Shown: positions 26,677 to 36,450, counted from the first letter of the stretch. The stretch is DNA of 64,000 nt from Bacteroidota bacterium (GCA_029547705.1 JAKPOU010000063.1:62001-126000), one strand, 5' to 3'. The notes: a model not told the origin generated them from the sequence alone. Made by a program: numbers and translations.

Positions 26677-29325
26677 ATGAACAGACAAAAGATCTTCTGG
26701 CTGAGCATACTGATTCTTCTCCTGATTCCCGGAGCCTTTTTGCGTGCCGGGGAAAGGGATTTCAGAATATCAATCAGGAACGTTATCCAGACAGCTCCGA
26801 ATCAGCTTGTTTTTGATCTGTACATCCTTGACACAGATCCCGCACAGAATTTCCATTATGCCATGAGTCAGATCGGACTCATGCTGAATTCCCGAATTTA
26901 TGAAGGAGGCGATATCTATGTGGCAATTGATAACCGGAATTCAACAATCAAACCTCCTTTCACGTCAAAACCCCGGGTTTCAAGGTATTCAGACAGGACC
27001 AAAACATATATAGAACTGGACCCGGAAGTTGTTGCATATTTAGGCTCCGGAATGATAATTGACAAGGTTGAGCCCGGTAATCTGATGACCCGTTTTATCA
27101 TCACTTCCACAGTGGATTTCGCTATCAACAGCACTCCGGATATTGAATTTACGGGAGAAATTGTTGTCTTTCCCCAGTTTCCCACTAAAGTCTTTGCATA
27201 TATTAACCGGGTCCGGACCCCTCTTCCTGTGATCCCCGGCCAGAATGCCATTGTATATGAAAATCCTGTACTTAACCAGGTAAGGCCCCCGGTGGCTTTT
27301 GAAGTTACAGGCGGCGGGTCCTACTGTGAAGGTGAGGAAGGACTTCCTGTCGGCCTGGCAGGATCACAGCGGGGTGTGATTTATCATCTCTACCGCAATG
27401 GAATATTACAGGATATCCGGGTTGAGGGAACCGGAAGAGAAATTTCTTTCGGCATTCAGCAGGACGGAGTATACACGGTTACCGGTATAAACAGGGGCGG
27501 GGAGACAGAAATGACCGGAAATGCCACAATAACTGCAAATCCTCTTCCTGAAGTGCCCGTTGTTTCCGTTGATTGCAGCCTGGGGGCGGGAAAAGCGGTG
27601 GTAAGCATAATCAGCCAGTCAGCAAGGTCTTATGAATACCGGCTTGATGAGGGGGACTATCAGAAAGAGCCCGTTTTCAGACACGTATTAAACGGCAGTC
27701 ATGCCATTACGGTGAGGAATGAATCCGGATGTACTGTCACCACAGCTCCCTTCGAGGTTGATTGTCCCTGTGCAGATCCTCCCTTCATAGTTCTCAGCAG
27801 CTATTCCGGAAGTACATGCGGCACTGCCGCCGTTACGGTAAGTGATAACAGCTTCGGCGGAAGTGCCACAAGCGTGAGCCTTCATACAAGCGGTGAAGGG
27901 AGAATATTCCTTGTTTCAGCAGGTTCCGGCAGTTTCGAGTTTGTATATATCCCGGCAGAAAATGATATAGGAAAAATAATCAGTATCATTGCAGAGACAA
28001 ATAATCCTGCCGGTCCTCCATGTGAAGCTGCCACAGCTGTTTATGCCCTGACGGTTGGTGAAATACCTTCAGCTCCTGTTCCCGGGGAAGTCATTCCGCC
28101 GTCATGCACTGTTCCGTCGGGAAGTATTGCGCTGTCAGGTCTGCCTTCAGCCGGAAACTGGACAGTCACAAGGTATCCGGGAGCACATACCGCAACCGGA
28201 AGCGGTACGCGGATTGTTCTTAGAGGAATTCCCCCGGGGGAATATCTTTTCACGGTCACCAATTCCGCGGGTTGTATCTCCCCGCTGTCGGACGGGGTTA
28301 ATATGCCCGATGCACCAGATATTCCCTCAGCACCGGTGCCGGGAGAGATTACTCATCCCACGCCCGATGTGCCCACGGGAAGCGTGGTAATCACAGGTCT
28401 GCCGTCACGGGGCCTCTGGCATCTCACCCGGAATCCGGGGAATGTTGTTACAAGCGGCACGGGAACCACAACCCTGGTGGGCTCCCTTCCCCCGGGCAGC
28501 TATACATTTACCGTGACAAATGAGGAAGGATGCGTCTCTCGTCCGTCGGCTGCAGTAGTTATCAATCCGCAGCCTCATGCCCCGGTACTGGTAATCAACA
28601 ACCCGCCTACAATCTGCTCCACGGAAACTGCTGACCTTACCCGGCCTGAAATCACTGCAGGTTCGGATCCCGGACTGATACTGACATACTGGCGTGACGA
28701 CAGGGCCCGGGAACCTCTGAACACACCTGCCAGAGCCCCTAAGGGAACATATTACATAAAAGGCACTACTGCTGCGGGATATTTTGTGATCAAACCGGTA
28801 ATTGTCCTGGCGGATGAGATGCCTGTTGCGGATTCCGGACCCGACATTACACTGGCTTATGTTTTTGAGACAAGACTGGATGCAAGAGTTGAATTCGGCA
28901 ACGGCATGTGGACTGTCCTGACGGGAGACGGAAGGATTGATGATATCTATGATCCCCGGTCAACTGTGAGGGATTTGTCAATGGGGCAGAATATCCTCCT
29001 CTGGAAGGTAAAAAACGGTGTTTGTCCCGAAGCCGTGGATTCCCTTATAATAACCGTAAAGGATTTTCTGGTGCCCTCACTGCTTACCCCCAATATGGAC
29101 GGCCGGAACGATTATTTCATGATTGTGGGTCTGGAAAAAATGGGCAGATCGGAACTGGTGGTGTTTAACCGGAGGGGAGCCAGGGTGTATCATGACAGGG
29201 ATTACCAGAATGACTGGAATGGTGTGGATTATAATGGAAGACTACTTCCCGATGATACTTATTTCTACGTACTGAAAACGGAGAACGGGCAGAAAATCAG
29301 CGGATTCATAGTGCTGAGGAAGTAG
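26677..29325 (+). CDS. T9SS-exported surface protein with gliding-motility-type C-terminal domain
   Basis: An 882-residue secreted protein. A signal peptide lies at 1-24. Residues about 25-190 form an N-terminal beta domain. PKD/Ig-like modules follow, including two clear copies of about 85 residues beginning SAPVPGE and containing GLPS and PPG(E/S)Y.FTVTN.(A/E)GC. The final 85 residues are the type B sorting signal of the type IX secretion system (LTPNMDGRNDYF; LVVFNRRGARVYHDRDYQNDWNGVDYNG; LPDDTYFYVL; ISGFIVLRK). Such proteins cross the outer membrane by T9SS and are attached to the cell surface. The tRNA-Leu gene follows on the other strand. The ligand is unknown. Confidence 0.9.
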   Translation: MNRQKIFWLSILILLLIPGAFLRAGERDFRISIRNVIQTAPNQLVFDLYILDTDPAQNFHYAMSQIGLMLNSRIYEGGDIYVAIDNRNSTIKPPFTSKPRVSRYSDRTKTYIELDPEVVAYLGSGMIIDKVEPGNLMTRFIITSTVDFAINSTPDIEFTGEIVVFPQFPTKVFAYINRVRTPLPVIPGQNAIVYENPVLNQVRPPVAFEVTGGGSYCEGEEGLPVGLAGSQRGVIYHLYRNGILQDIRVEGTGREISFGIQQDGVYTVTGINRGGETEMTGNATITANPLPEVPVVSVDCSLGAGKAVVSIISQSARSYEYRLDEGDYQKEPVFRHVLNGSHAITVRNESGCTVTTAPFEVDCPCADPPFIVLSSYSGSTCGTAAVTVSDNSFGGSATSVSLHTSGEGRIFLVSAGSGSFEFVYIPAENDIGKIISIIAETNNPAGPPCEAATAVYALTVGEIPSAPVPGEVIPPSCTVPSGSIALSGLPSAGNWTVTRYPGAHTATGSGTRIVLRGIPPGEYLFTVTNSAGCISPLSDGVNMPDAPDIPSAPVPGEITHPTPDVPTGSVVITGLPSRGLWHLTRNPGNVVTSGTGTTTLVGSLPPGSYTFTVTNEEGCVSRPSAAVVINPQPHAPVLVINNPPTICSTETADLTRPEITAGSDPGLILTYWRDDRAREPLNTPARAPKGTYYIKGTTAAGYFVIKPVIVLADEMPVADSGPDITLAYVFETRLDARVEFGNGMWTVLTGDGRIDDIYDPRSTVRDLSMGQNILLWKVKNGVCPEAVDSLIITVKDFLVPSLLTPNMDGRNDYFMIVGLEKMGRSELVVFNRRGARVYHDRDYQNDWNGVDYNGRLLPDDTYFYVLKTENGQKISGFIVLRK

Positions 29326-29340
29326 ATCGATATATTCAGG

Positions 29341-29424
29341 TGCCCGGAGCCGGGATCGAACCGGCACAGCATTTCTGCCACTGGTGTTTGAGACCAGCGC
29401 GTCTACCTATTCCGCCATCCGGGC
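29341..29424 (-). tRNA. tRNA-Leu (anticodon CAA)
   Basis: Read on the minus strand the gene begins GCCCGGATGGCGGAAT, with acceptor GCCCGGA pairing TCCGGGC. The anticodon stem CTGGT/ACCAG encloses loop CTCAAAC, giving anticodon CAA. A long variable arm (type II) and T-arm GGTTCGATCC are present. The discriminator is A; CC follows in the genome but the final A of CCA is not encoded. Confidence 0.95.
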
Positions 29425-29486
29425 AAAAGCGGAGCAAAATTATAAAGAAAAATATAAACGGCAAAAGCCGGAAGCCAAAAGAACCC

Positions 29487-30269
29487 TTATTTATCTTCCA
29501 GGTTCAGGAGCTCAACCTTTCTGAATTCCACAGGATGGCTTTCTGCCTGAAGGCAAATGTATCCTTCCTTTATCAGGGTGCCGTCCGGCACGGGATAATC
29601 TGCCGGTTTATTGCTTCCTCCCACCTGCGGCTTTGAGTAGGTAAGTACGGTATCTCCCTCAACAATATGGTGGATGATGCTGTCGGCAAAGACCACAAGT
29701 TCACACGAGACCCACACGTCGCCGTGATAGGTTTTCGATGTTGAGTTTATACAATGGGTGGTGATGAGCGAATCATTCATCACGATGTGAGTACCTGGAG
29801 TGCACACGTTCAGGGTAGGACGCTTGTCGACACCGTTTCCTCCGAGGAACTGGGCCTCAACAGATACAGGGAAGTCCTGGTCAAGAAGCATTGACCCGGG
29901 AGACTGTGAATGGAGCATGACCCCGCTGTTGCGGTATGCCCAGCCCTGACCGCCCGCTACCTGGTTGCCGGTGAAACGGTATTCTATCCTCAGCTTGTAG
30001 CGCGAAAAGGGCTGCTCATAGAATATATGCCCGTATTCGGCATTGAACCTGTCGTATTCATCATAGCTTACCTTCATTATCCCGTCTTCAACCCTGAAGG
30101 TATTTTTGTAATTCACGCCCGCGGGCGATCCCTTGATCTTGATAATCCACCCGCTGAGATCCCTGCCGTTGAAAAGCTGAATCCATTCCTCATTGTCTGC
30201 CTTGTTCGTCCTTGTTCCGCATGATGCGGCGAGCAGAACAAGCACCGGTAAAATGATTGTTTTTTTCAT
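29487..30269 (-). CDS. DUF1080 (3-keto-disaccharide hydrolase type) lipoprotein
   Basis: A 260-residue protein. The leader MKKTIILPVLVLLAASCGT has a lipobox with Cys17. The remainder is one DUF1080 concanavalin-like fold: EEWIQLFNGRDLSGWIIK at the start, YKLRIEYRFTG, a NSGVMLHSQ segment, VSVEAQFLGGNG, and the closing EGYICLQAESHPVEFRKVELLNL. Members of the fold include enzymes acting on 3-keto-glucosides and many uncharacterised lipoproteins. It lies between tRNA-Leu and dxs and shows no sugar-catabolic partner, so the substrate cannot be inferred. Confidence 0.85.
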   Translation of the reverse strand: MKKTIILPVLVLLAASCGTRTNKADNEEWIQLFNGRDLSGWIIKIKGSPAGVNYKNTFRVEDGIMKVSYDEYDRFNAEYGHIFYEQPFSRYKLRIEYRFTGNQVAGGQGWAYRNSGVMLHSQSPGSMLLDQDFPVSVEAQFLGGNGVDKRPTLNVCTPGTHIVMNDSLITTHCINSTSKTYHGDVWVSCELVVFADSIIHHIVEGDTVLTYSKPQVGGSNKPADYPVPDGTLIKEGYICLQAESHPVEFRKVELLNLEDK

Positions 30270-30389
30270 GACTGATTCTATTGTTGATTAGTATATACTG
30301 ATTTACGATCTTCTGTTCAGTGATAATATGAACCCGGCATCTCCTCCTGGTTCACAGTCTTTTATGCATCCTGCCAGGTTCCGGACATA

Positions 30390-32285
30390 CTATTTCAGCA
30401 TCTTTCTTATTGTGTTTTCAATTCCTACGGCATCATAGCCGCATTCACGGTATAGCTCCTCCTGTGTGCCGTGTTCCACGAAATAGCCGGGAATGCCCAG
30501 CCGCCTTATCTCTGCACTGTAGTTGTTGTCACTCATGAATTCAATCACTGCACTGCCGAATCCGCCTTTCAGTATTCCGTCCTCAACCGTTATGATCTTT
30601 TTAAACCTGCCGAACACCGAGTGAAGGGCTTCTTCATCGAGGGGAGCGGCAAAGCGCATGTCCCAGTGGCATACTGAAACTGATTCAGCTTCCAGTTTCC
30701 GCGCTGCTTTATCCACATCATTGCCCGGATGGCCTATGCTCAGAACGGCAATATCACTTCCTTCCCTGATCAGTCTTGCCCTGCCGACCGGGATTTCACT
30801 GAAGCCCCGCCGCCATTCCCTTACCATGCCTGATCCCCTGGGATAGCGGATGGAAAAGGGAGAGCTGACCCTGTCTGACTGGGCGGTGTACATCATGTTC
30901 CTCAGCTCGGTGGCATTCATGGGAGCGGCAACAATCATATTCGGAATGGTGCGCATGAATGCAAGGTCGAAAAAGCCGTGGTGTGTTGCCCCGTCGGAGC
31001 CCACAAGGCCGCCCCGGTCGATACAGAAGACAACACGGAGGTTCTGGAGTGCAACGTCATGGATAACCTGGTCGTAGGCTCTCTGGATAAAGGAGGAATA
31101 TATGTTGCAGAAAGGTATCAGTCCCTGTGTAGCCAGTCCGGCAGAAAAAGTAACAGCATGCTGTTCCGCTATGCCGACATCGAAAGCCCTGCCGGGCATT
31201 TCCTTCATCATGATGCACAGTGAGCAGCCGGTTGGCATGGCAGGAGTAACACCGACAATCTTTTCATTCATCCTGGCCAGTTCGAGAATGGTATGTCCGA
31301 AGACCTCCTGGTAGGGAGGGGCGGAATCCTCATGATCTGAACTCAGTATTGCACCTGTCTGCTTGTCAAACCTGCCCGGTGCATGGAATTCGGTCTGGTG
31401 CCTTTCAGCCTGCCGGAAGCCTTTCCCCTTGACTGTAAGGCAATGCAGCAGCTTTGGACCTCTTATTCTCTTCAGGTCTTCCAGAACTTTCACCAGGTGC
31501 ATCACATCATGCCCGTCAATGGGTCCGAAATACCTGAAGTTCATTCCTTCGAACAGGTTGCTCCTGTCGAGGAGAGTGCTTTTGAATCCGGCTTCAAGCT
31601 GTGCGGCCAGGGTACGGGCATTCGGGCCGAATCTTCCGGCCCTGCCCAGCAGGTTCCACACCTTGTCCTTTATTTTGTTATAGAATCCGCTGGTGGCGAT
31701 GTCGAGGAGATATTCCTTCAGTGCCCCCACATTCTGATCTATTGCAATGTTGTTGTCATTCAGTATAACCAGCAGGTCGGACTTGGCTATACCGGCATTG
31801 TTGAGTCCTTCAAAGGCTTCACCGGCGGTCATGGCCCCGTCTCCTATCACGGCAACGACATGCCTTTTCTCCCCTTTCTGCCTGGATGCGACCGCCATTC
31901 CGAGCGCGGCCGAGATGGACGTTGAGGAATGGCCCGTTCCGAAAGCGTCATATTCGCTTTCACTCATGCGCGGGAAACCCGATATGCCCCTGTATTTCCT
32001 GTTTGTGGAAAAAACATCCCTCCGGCCGGTGAGGATCTTATGCCCGTATGCCTGATGTCCGACATCCCAGATAATTTTGTCGCGGGGCGTGTCAAAAACA
32101 TAATGAAGGGCAATGGTCAGTTCCACAACGCCGAGACTTGCACCGAAATGTCCCGGGTTATTACTGACTTCATCAATGATGAACTGCCGCAGTTCCTCAC
32201 TCACCCTGATGAGATCGGAAGGGTTGAGCTTCCTCAGATCTTCGGGAGATGATATCTTGAATAACAGGTCTTTACCCTGGCTCAT
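30390..32285 (-). CDS. dxs: 1-deoxy-D-xylulose-5-phosphate synthase
   Basis: A 631-residue enzyme, the first step of the MEP isoprenoid pathway: pyruvate plus glyceraldehyde-3-phosphate to DXP. The thiamine diphosphate motif is seen as GDGAMTAGEAFEGLNNAG ending in NDN. The N-terminal block LRQFIIDEVSNNPGHFGASLG contains a conserved active-site His. The transketolase central domain starts near 318 (YQEVFGHTILELA; DVGIAEQHAVTFSAGLA), and the C-terminal domain near 500 is complete. Length is normal. It has its own TATATTTG promoter element, divergent from the OmpA-like gene. Confidence 0.97.
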   Translation of the reverse strand: MSQGKDLLFKISSPEDLRKLNPSDLIRVSEELRQFIIDEVSNNPGHFGASLGVVELTIALHYVFDTPRDKIIWDVGHQAYGHKILTGRRDVFSTNRKYRGISGFPRMSESEYDAFGTGHSSTSISAALGMAVASRQKGEKRHVVAVIGDGAMTAGEAFEGLNNAGIAKSDLLVILNDNNIAIDQNVGALKEYLLDIATSGFYNKIKDKVWNLLGRAGRFGPNARTLAAQLEAGFKSTLLDRSNLFEGMNFRYFGPIDGHDVMHLVKVLEDLKRIRGPKLLHCLTVKGKGFRQAERHQTEFHAPGRFDKQTGAILSSDHEDSAPPYQEVFGHTILELARMNEKIVGVTPAMPTGCSLCIMMKEMPGRAFDVGIAEQHAVTFSAGLATQGLIPFCNIYSSFIQRAYDQVIHDVALQNLRVVFCIDRGGLVGSDGATHHGFFDLAFMRTIPNMIVAAPMNATELRNMMYTAQSDRVSSPFSIRYPRGSGMVREWRRGFSEIPVGRARLIREGSDIAVLSIGHPGNDVDKAARKLEAESVSVCHWDMRFAAPLDEEALHSVFGRFKKIITVEDGILKGGFGSAVIEFMSDNNYSAEIRRLGIPGYFVEHGTQEELYRECGYDAVGIENTIRKMLK

Positions 32286-32306
32286 TTAAAAAAATGCCTT
32301 AGTTTG

Positions 32307-32314
32307 CAAATATA
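32307..32314 (-). promoter_or_regulatory. -7 promoter element for dxs
   Basis: TATATTTG on the minus strand matches TAnnTTTG, 22 bases before the dxs start codon. No clear -33 element. Confidence 0.4.
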
Positions 32315-32361
32315 ACAATTATTATTCCCTGCGCTTTGAAGAAGCATAGGCAGGATTTTCT

Positions 32362-32369
32362 TATTTTTG
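32362..32369 (+). promoter_or_regulatory. -7 promoter element for the OmpA-like gene
   Basis: TATTTTTG matches TAnnTTTG. A TTTG at 32335-32338 lies 23 bases upstream, slightly farther than usual. The leader to the start codon would be about 65-70 bases. Confidence 0.45.
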
Positions 32370-32438
32370 CCCTGTCTGTATGAGTGTGTGGATATATTTT
32401 ATTGAAGTCAGGAGTTTTATGATTAAAAATATCGGATC

Positions 32439-33449
32439 ATGAGCGGAAAAATGATTAAACCTCTTTTATGGATTTTTCTCATTGCGTCCTTCTCCTGTGT
32501 TCCGGCAAAAAAGTACCGGGATCTTCAGGTTACGAGCATGCAGAATATGAATGAAAGGGATGACCTGAAAAGTTCAAACCTTTATCTGGAGATGGAAAAT
32601 CGTGAGCTTGAAGCCAAAATGGCGCTTATGGACAGGGAGGTTCAGAAGACGAGGGAAGATATTTCAAAGGCGGAAAAGGAAAGGGACAAGGCTCTGGAGG
32701 AATTCAGGGTCATTTCAGGAAGATACAACGATCTCCAGAATGCCCAGGAAGAGCTTATCAGGGGTAATGTAAGGGAAACGCAGAAACTGCTTACCGAGCT
32801 TCAGGCCGCACAGGCAAATCTCAGGAACAAGGAAGACCTGCTCCGCAGGCTGGAGGAGACGCTTGATACAAGGAAGGCATCGCTTGATGAGCTCACCTAT
32901 GAGCTTGAAAAGCGGAATGCCAGGCTGGTGGAGCTGGAAAGGATACTTGACGCACAGAAAAGGATTGCACAGGATCTGAAGAACAAGGTATCTGAAGCCC
33001 TGCTCGGCTTCGAGAACAACGGCCTTACGGTAACCCAGAAAAACGGCAAGGTATATGTTTCGCTGGAAGAGCAGCTCCTTTTCAAAAGTGCAAGCTGGGA
33101 GATTGATGCAAACGGCAGGAATGCACTGAAAAAGCTGGCGGCCGTACTTGAAAGAAACCCTGAAATACAGATAACAATAGAGGGCCATACCGATGATGTG
33201 CCCTATAACCCTTCCGGGAGCCAGCTGAGGGACAACTGGGATCTGAGCGTGAAAAGGGCGACAACCGTTGTAAGGGTATTGCTGGAAGGTTCAAGGATTG
33301 ATCCGAAGCGCCTTACTGCTGCCGGTCACAGTGAGTTTATGCCGGTTGATGCAAGGAAGACATCCGATGCAAGGCAGAAAAACAGAAGGACGGATGTGGT
33401 TCTTACACCCGACCTTACAGGCCTGTACAATCTGATCGACAGTTACTGA
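32439..33449 (+). CDS. OmpA-family peptidoglycan-binding lipoprotein with coiled coil
   Basis: A 336-residue protein. The leader ends FLIASFSCVPAKK, giving a lipobox Cys near residue 20. Residues about 30-185 are a long Glu/Arg/Leu coiled coil. Residues about 205-330 are an OmpA C-terminal domain: FKSASWEIDANGRNALKKLA, TIEGHTDDVPY, NWDLSVKRATTVVRVLL, and QKNRRTDVVL, the residues that hold diaminopimelate. It should tether the outer membrane to peptidoglycan. An in-frame ATG at 32451 is an alternative start with a tighter signal peptide. It converges on the next gene and the two stops overlap by 7 bases. Confidence 0.9.
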   Translation: MSGKMIKPLLWIFLIASFSCVPAKKYRDLQVTSMQNMNERDDLKSSNLYLEMENRELEAKMALMDREVQKTREDISKAEKERDKALEEFRVISGRYNDLQNAQEELIRGNVRETQKLLTELQAAQANLRNKEDLLRRLEETLDTRKASLDELTYELEKRNARLVELERILDAQKRIAQDLKNKVSEALLGFENNGLTVTQKNGKVYVSLEEQLLFKSASWEIDANGRNALKKLAAVLERNPEIQITIEGHTDDVPYNPSGSQLRDNWDLSVKRATTVVRVLLEGSRIDPKRLTAAGHSEFMPVDARKTSDARQKNRRTDVVLTPDLTGLYNLIDSY

Positions 33450-35002
33450 TCATCCCCGGTGAATTCCCCGAGGCGGACATTCATGTTTTTCAGTGCCTGA
33501 AGAAGGTTTTCCTCAGGCTTGAGGAAATCCTGGTTTTCCCAGAATTTTGAATCATAGCTTTTTATTGTCCTGGAAAATACTGAATGAATGGGAGCAAGCT
33601 CCTCGCGGTCGAACCTGGTGACTCCTTCAGTCTCGATACCGGTAACCGCCAGTTCAAAAAACACCCTGAACTGAGTGTTGAATAATTTCCGTTTCTGTTT
33701 TGATATGAAAACCAGGTCGCCCCTCACGTGGTTGAGGAAATACCTGTTGCTGTACCTGCGGTAGCTTACTGTATATTTCACCGACTGCGGCCAGGTGTCA
33801 TAACCCCTGCTGGTGCTCGAGATGAAGGAGCTTTTCATCCTGCCGAGGTATTTAGGATTGACTTCAAAGCCGGCATGCAGGATGGCATAATCCAGGGCAT
33901 TGATATAGAGCGAACCCCTGTAGAGGGCCTGTTCCGCGTATTCCCTCTGTTCGAAATCTATCACATAGGCCGATTCATCTTCATAGGATACAATATCGCT
34001 GATGCTGTACCTGTATTCCGGCATGCTTGCCCTGGAGATAAAATCGAAATGGTTTCTTACCCCGTCGAGTTCCAGGCAGGTGCTCAATCCTGCCTTGAGC
34101 CGCACCGAGAGGGTGTCTCTCATATTTACATTGTCAATTTTCCTGCTCTTGAGTATTTTTATCTGGTCGCCGAAAAAGGATCCGGAATATGAGCTCTTGA
34201 ATATTTTTATCACGGCTTCAGAATAGTTCTGCAGTTTCTGTTTCTTCATCACGCCCTCGCGGTAGAAAGCAGTCAGGCCTGCCGGCGTATTGCCGTAGTT
34301 CGATGGTATGGCCGCAAATGACCTGTAAATGATTTCCTGGGGAGCCTGTGTCCTGATAATGATTTCCGGTATGGAAATAAAATCCCTCTGCATGCGGATC
34401 TGAAAATTGCTGCCCTGTATCTGTTTTATGGGTATTTCATTTCCCAGGTAGCCAAGATAGGAAACCGACAGGGTGTCATTCATCCGGTCGCGGGGAATGT
34501 TCAGTCCGAATTCCCCCGTGGCATTTGTCACGGTTCCCTTTCCGGTATTCTTCAGTCCGATGGTCGCAAAGGGCAATGGTTCATCCGAATCTGAATCAAC
34601 CACGGTTCCGGTGATATAGGTATGGCTGGGGGGAAATATTGAGTCGGTTGCGGCCCGGGGAAACGGCAGCTGCCTGGAAATGATAATATACCTGTCGACA
34701 ATAGTGTATCTGAGGGAATCACTGGCCAGGACGGCATCCAGGATGTCTTTCAGCCTGGTATTGTTGAATAAGAGGCTGGTTTCCCTTCCGGGATCAATAA
34801 GACGGCTGTCATAGCTGAAATTATAGCCGCTTTGCCTGCTGATGATATTGAGAGCACTGCCCGTGTTCACCACGCCTTCGGTGAATGTAAAGAGGGAATC
34901 CAGGATGTTCTCCTGTGCCTTTACATTGCACCAGAGGCTGAGTGCAAGAATCAGCAGGACGGCCTTCAGTCTTTTCCCTATGAAGCCATTGTCCGTAAGC
35001 AT
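33443..35002 (-). CDS. STN plus carboxypeptidase-regulatory-like envelope protein without a TonB barrel
   Basis: A 519-residue protein. After a signal peptide (to about residue 29), residues 35-112 fit the secretin/TonB N-terminal (STN) domain (GSALNIISRQSGYNFSYDS; LKDILDAVLASDSLRYTI), which in FecA-type receptors contacts the anti-sigma factor. Residues about 128-205 form a carboxypeptidase-regulatory-like domain (ITGTVVDSDSDEPLPFATIG). The last 300 residues are related to the 454-residue protein encoded at the head of the same operon (shared AFYRE and YVI.F blocks). A SusC-type barrel is absent. It is the last gene of the sigma/anti-sigma operon, 15 bases after fecR, and is probably the signal input for that pair. 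Confidence 0.8.
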   Translation of the reverse strand: MLTDNGFIGKRLKAVLLILALSLWCNVKAQENILDSLFTFTEGVVNTGSALNIISRQSGYNFSYDSRLIDPGRETSLLFNNTRLKDILDAVLASDSLRYTIVDRYIIISRQLPFPRAATDSIFPPSHTYITGTVVDSDSDEPLPFATIGLKNTGKGTVTNATGEFGLNIPRDRMNDTLSVSYLGYLGNEIPIKQIQGSNFQIRMQRDFISIPEIIIRTQAPQEIIYRSFAAIPSNYGNTPAGLTAFYREGVMKKQKLQNYSEAVIKIFKSSYSGSFFGDQIKILKSRKIDNVNMRDTLSVRLKAGLSTCLELDGVRNHFDFISRASMPEYRYSISDIVSYEDESAYVIDFEQREYAEQALYRGSLYINALDYAILHAGFEVNPKYLGRMKSSFISSTSRGYDTWPQSVKYTVSYRRYSNRYFLNHVRGDLVFISKQKRKLFNTQFRVFFELAVTGIETEGVTRFDREELAPIHSVFSRTIKSYDSKFWENQDFLKPEENLLQALKNMNVRLGEFTGDDQ

Positions 35003-35017
35003 ATTTCATGAAAAGGG

Positions 35018-35917
35018 TCATCTTTTTGAAAGATGGTAGGTATTACCCTCTTTTGTATAACCCAGGTTAAAGCTATAACAAATCAGGCGAATTATTGTAT
35101 CCTGCGACTGGTTATTGATGGGTGATGTCCATGTTTCCTTCAGGATTGAAGGATCATCGGCGATGATCTCCATGTTGTACACTCTTTTCAGGTCGCGGAA
35201 CACGATATCAAGGGTCTGGCCGTCATATACCAGTATTCCCGTGTTCCATGCCATGTAATTCGGATCCCGGTTAAGCGACTTCAACGGTTTGCCTGAATCC
35301 ATTGTGCCTATATATCCCGGATCGAGGAGAATGGAATTGTTTCCGCTGTTGTCCGAGAGCAGAACCTTTCCCGTTCTGACGAACACTTCAACCTGTGAGT
35401 CCGGATTACTGGTTATTACGTTGAATGAAGTCCCGACAGCCTTCACCACGGCTTTCCCTGCATCGATGGTGAATGCTTTGCCATGATCTGCCATGATTTC
35501 GAAAAAGGCTTCACCTGAAAGGGACAGCTTTCTTTCTGTTTTCCCGTAGTTTGAGCGATAGCTCAGGACGGTTCCTCTGTTCAGTATCGCGATACTTCCG
35601 TCGGGCAGGGTGACTTCCAGGTTTTTACTGTTGATATCGGTGACAACGCTTATCTTTTTACTGAGCAGTTTTCTGTCGGAAATAAAAAGTCCCGCCAGGC
35701 CCAGGCCGGTAATGACCAGCAGGGCAGCAGCAATTTTCAGCAGTTTACTGCTGAACCGGGGAAGAGCTGCGGGGGTCCCGGATACCGGTGATTCATTTAT
35801 CCGTGCAAGAAGGCTGTTCCATGCCCTGTCCACATCGATAATCCTGTCACCTTCATGTCTTCCCGGTCCGTAGTACTCCATGCCGGAATAATCTTTCACA
35901 TTCATTTTTTCTGTCAT
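35018..35917 (-). CDS. FecR-type anti-sigma factor
   Basis: A 299-residue single-pass membrane protein. Residues 1-75 are the cytoplasmic sigma-binding part, followed by a TM helix (LLKIAAALLVITGLGLAGLFI). The FecR domain (VTLPDGSIAILNRGTVLSYR; GEAFFEIMADHGKAFTI; VVKAVGTSFNVI) and a C-terminal DUF4974 domain (LDIVFRDLKRVYNMEI) follow. It should hold the ECF sigma factor until a signal arrives from the STN protein. Its ATG overlaps the sigma stop in an ATGA, showing translational coupling. Typical of Bacteroidota. Confidence 0.92.
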   Translation of the reverse strand: MTEKMNVKDYSGMEYYGPGRHEGDRIIDVDRAWNSLLARINESPVSGTPAALPRFSSKLLKIAAALLVITGLGLAGLFISDRKLLSKKISVVTDINSKNLEVTLPDGSIAILNRGTVLSYRSNYGKTERKLSLSGEAFFEIMADHGKAFTIDAGKAVVKAVGTSFNVITSNPDSQVEVFVRTGKVLLSDNSGNNSILLDPGYIGTMDSGKPLKSLNRDPNYMAWNTGILVYDGQTLDIVFRDLKRVYNMEIIADDPSILKETWTSPINNQSQDTIIRLICYSFNLGYTKEGNTYHLSKR

Positions 35918-36450
35918 TTTTCCTTTAGTGCTTTTCTGAATTCCTTTAGTGCCTTGCTCATGCCGGCCTCAACCGTTTTAACCGATATCTGAAGCTTTTC
36001 TGCAATCTCGGCATACTTCAGTCCCTCAAACCTGTGCATGCAGAAGATCTGCCCGTATTTTGGAGGAAGGCGTTCCAGCACATCCGCAACTGCCGACAAC
36101 AGTTCGTTGTACTGCACAAGTTCCGATGTGCTTCCTGAATTTGTTTCCCTTTCGCGGATGATCTCCCTTTCATGTTTTTCAACTACTTTTCTGTGTTCCA
36201 GCAGGTGAAGGCAGCTGTTGTGAACAGCCCTGAACAGATAGGCACTCAGTGATTTTTTTATGCTTATCCTTTCCCTGCCGGCCCAGATCCTGTAAAACAC
36301 GTCCTGAACGATTTCTCCGGCCGTATCATGATCCCTGACAAATGATAATGCATATCTGACAAGTGAAACATAGAAGGAACGGAAAAGTGACTCGAACTGT
36401 GCGACGTCACCTTTCCGGATCCTTCTGATTATTTCATTGTCACTGATCAT
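35914..36450 (-). CDS. ECF RNA polymerase sigma factor
   Basis: A 178-residue ECF sigma factor. Region 2 reads FESLFRSFYVSLVRYALSF and GEIVQDVFYRIW; region 4 reads LPPKYGQIFCMHRFEGLKY followed by the HTH AEIAEKLQISVKTVEAGMS. It directs RNA polymerase to a set of promoters when FecR is relieved. The start is ATG 36450 (MISDNEIIRRIRKGD). A longer open frame to 36675 is rejected because it would overlap the upstream gene, which ends at 36458, by over 200 bases. Second gene of a four-gene operon. Confidence 0.92.
   Translation of the reverse strand: MISDNEIIRRIRKGDVAQFESLFRSFYVSLVRYALSFVRDHDTAGEIVQDVFYRIWAGRERISIKKSLSAYLFRAVHNSCLHLLEHRKVVEKHEREIIRERETNSGSTSELVQYNELLSAVADVLERLPPKYGQIFCMHRFEGLKYAEIAEKLQISVKTVEAGMSKALKEFRKALKEK

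Noticed and set aside
29340..29636. 98-codon plus-strand frame over the tRNA
   Set aside because: It reads through tRNA-Leu on the opposite strand and the end of the DUF1080 gene.
31383..31925. Long antisense frame (180 codons) opposite dxs
   Set aside because: dxs is unambiguous on the other strand; the antisense product has no family features.
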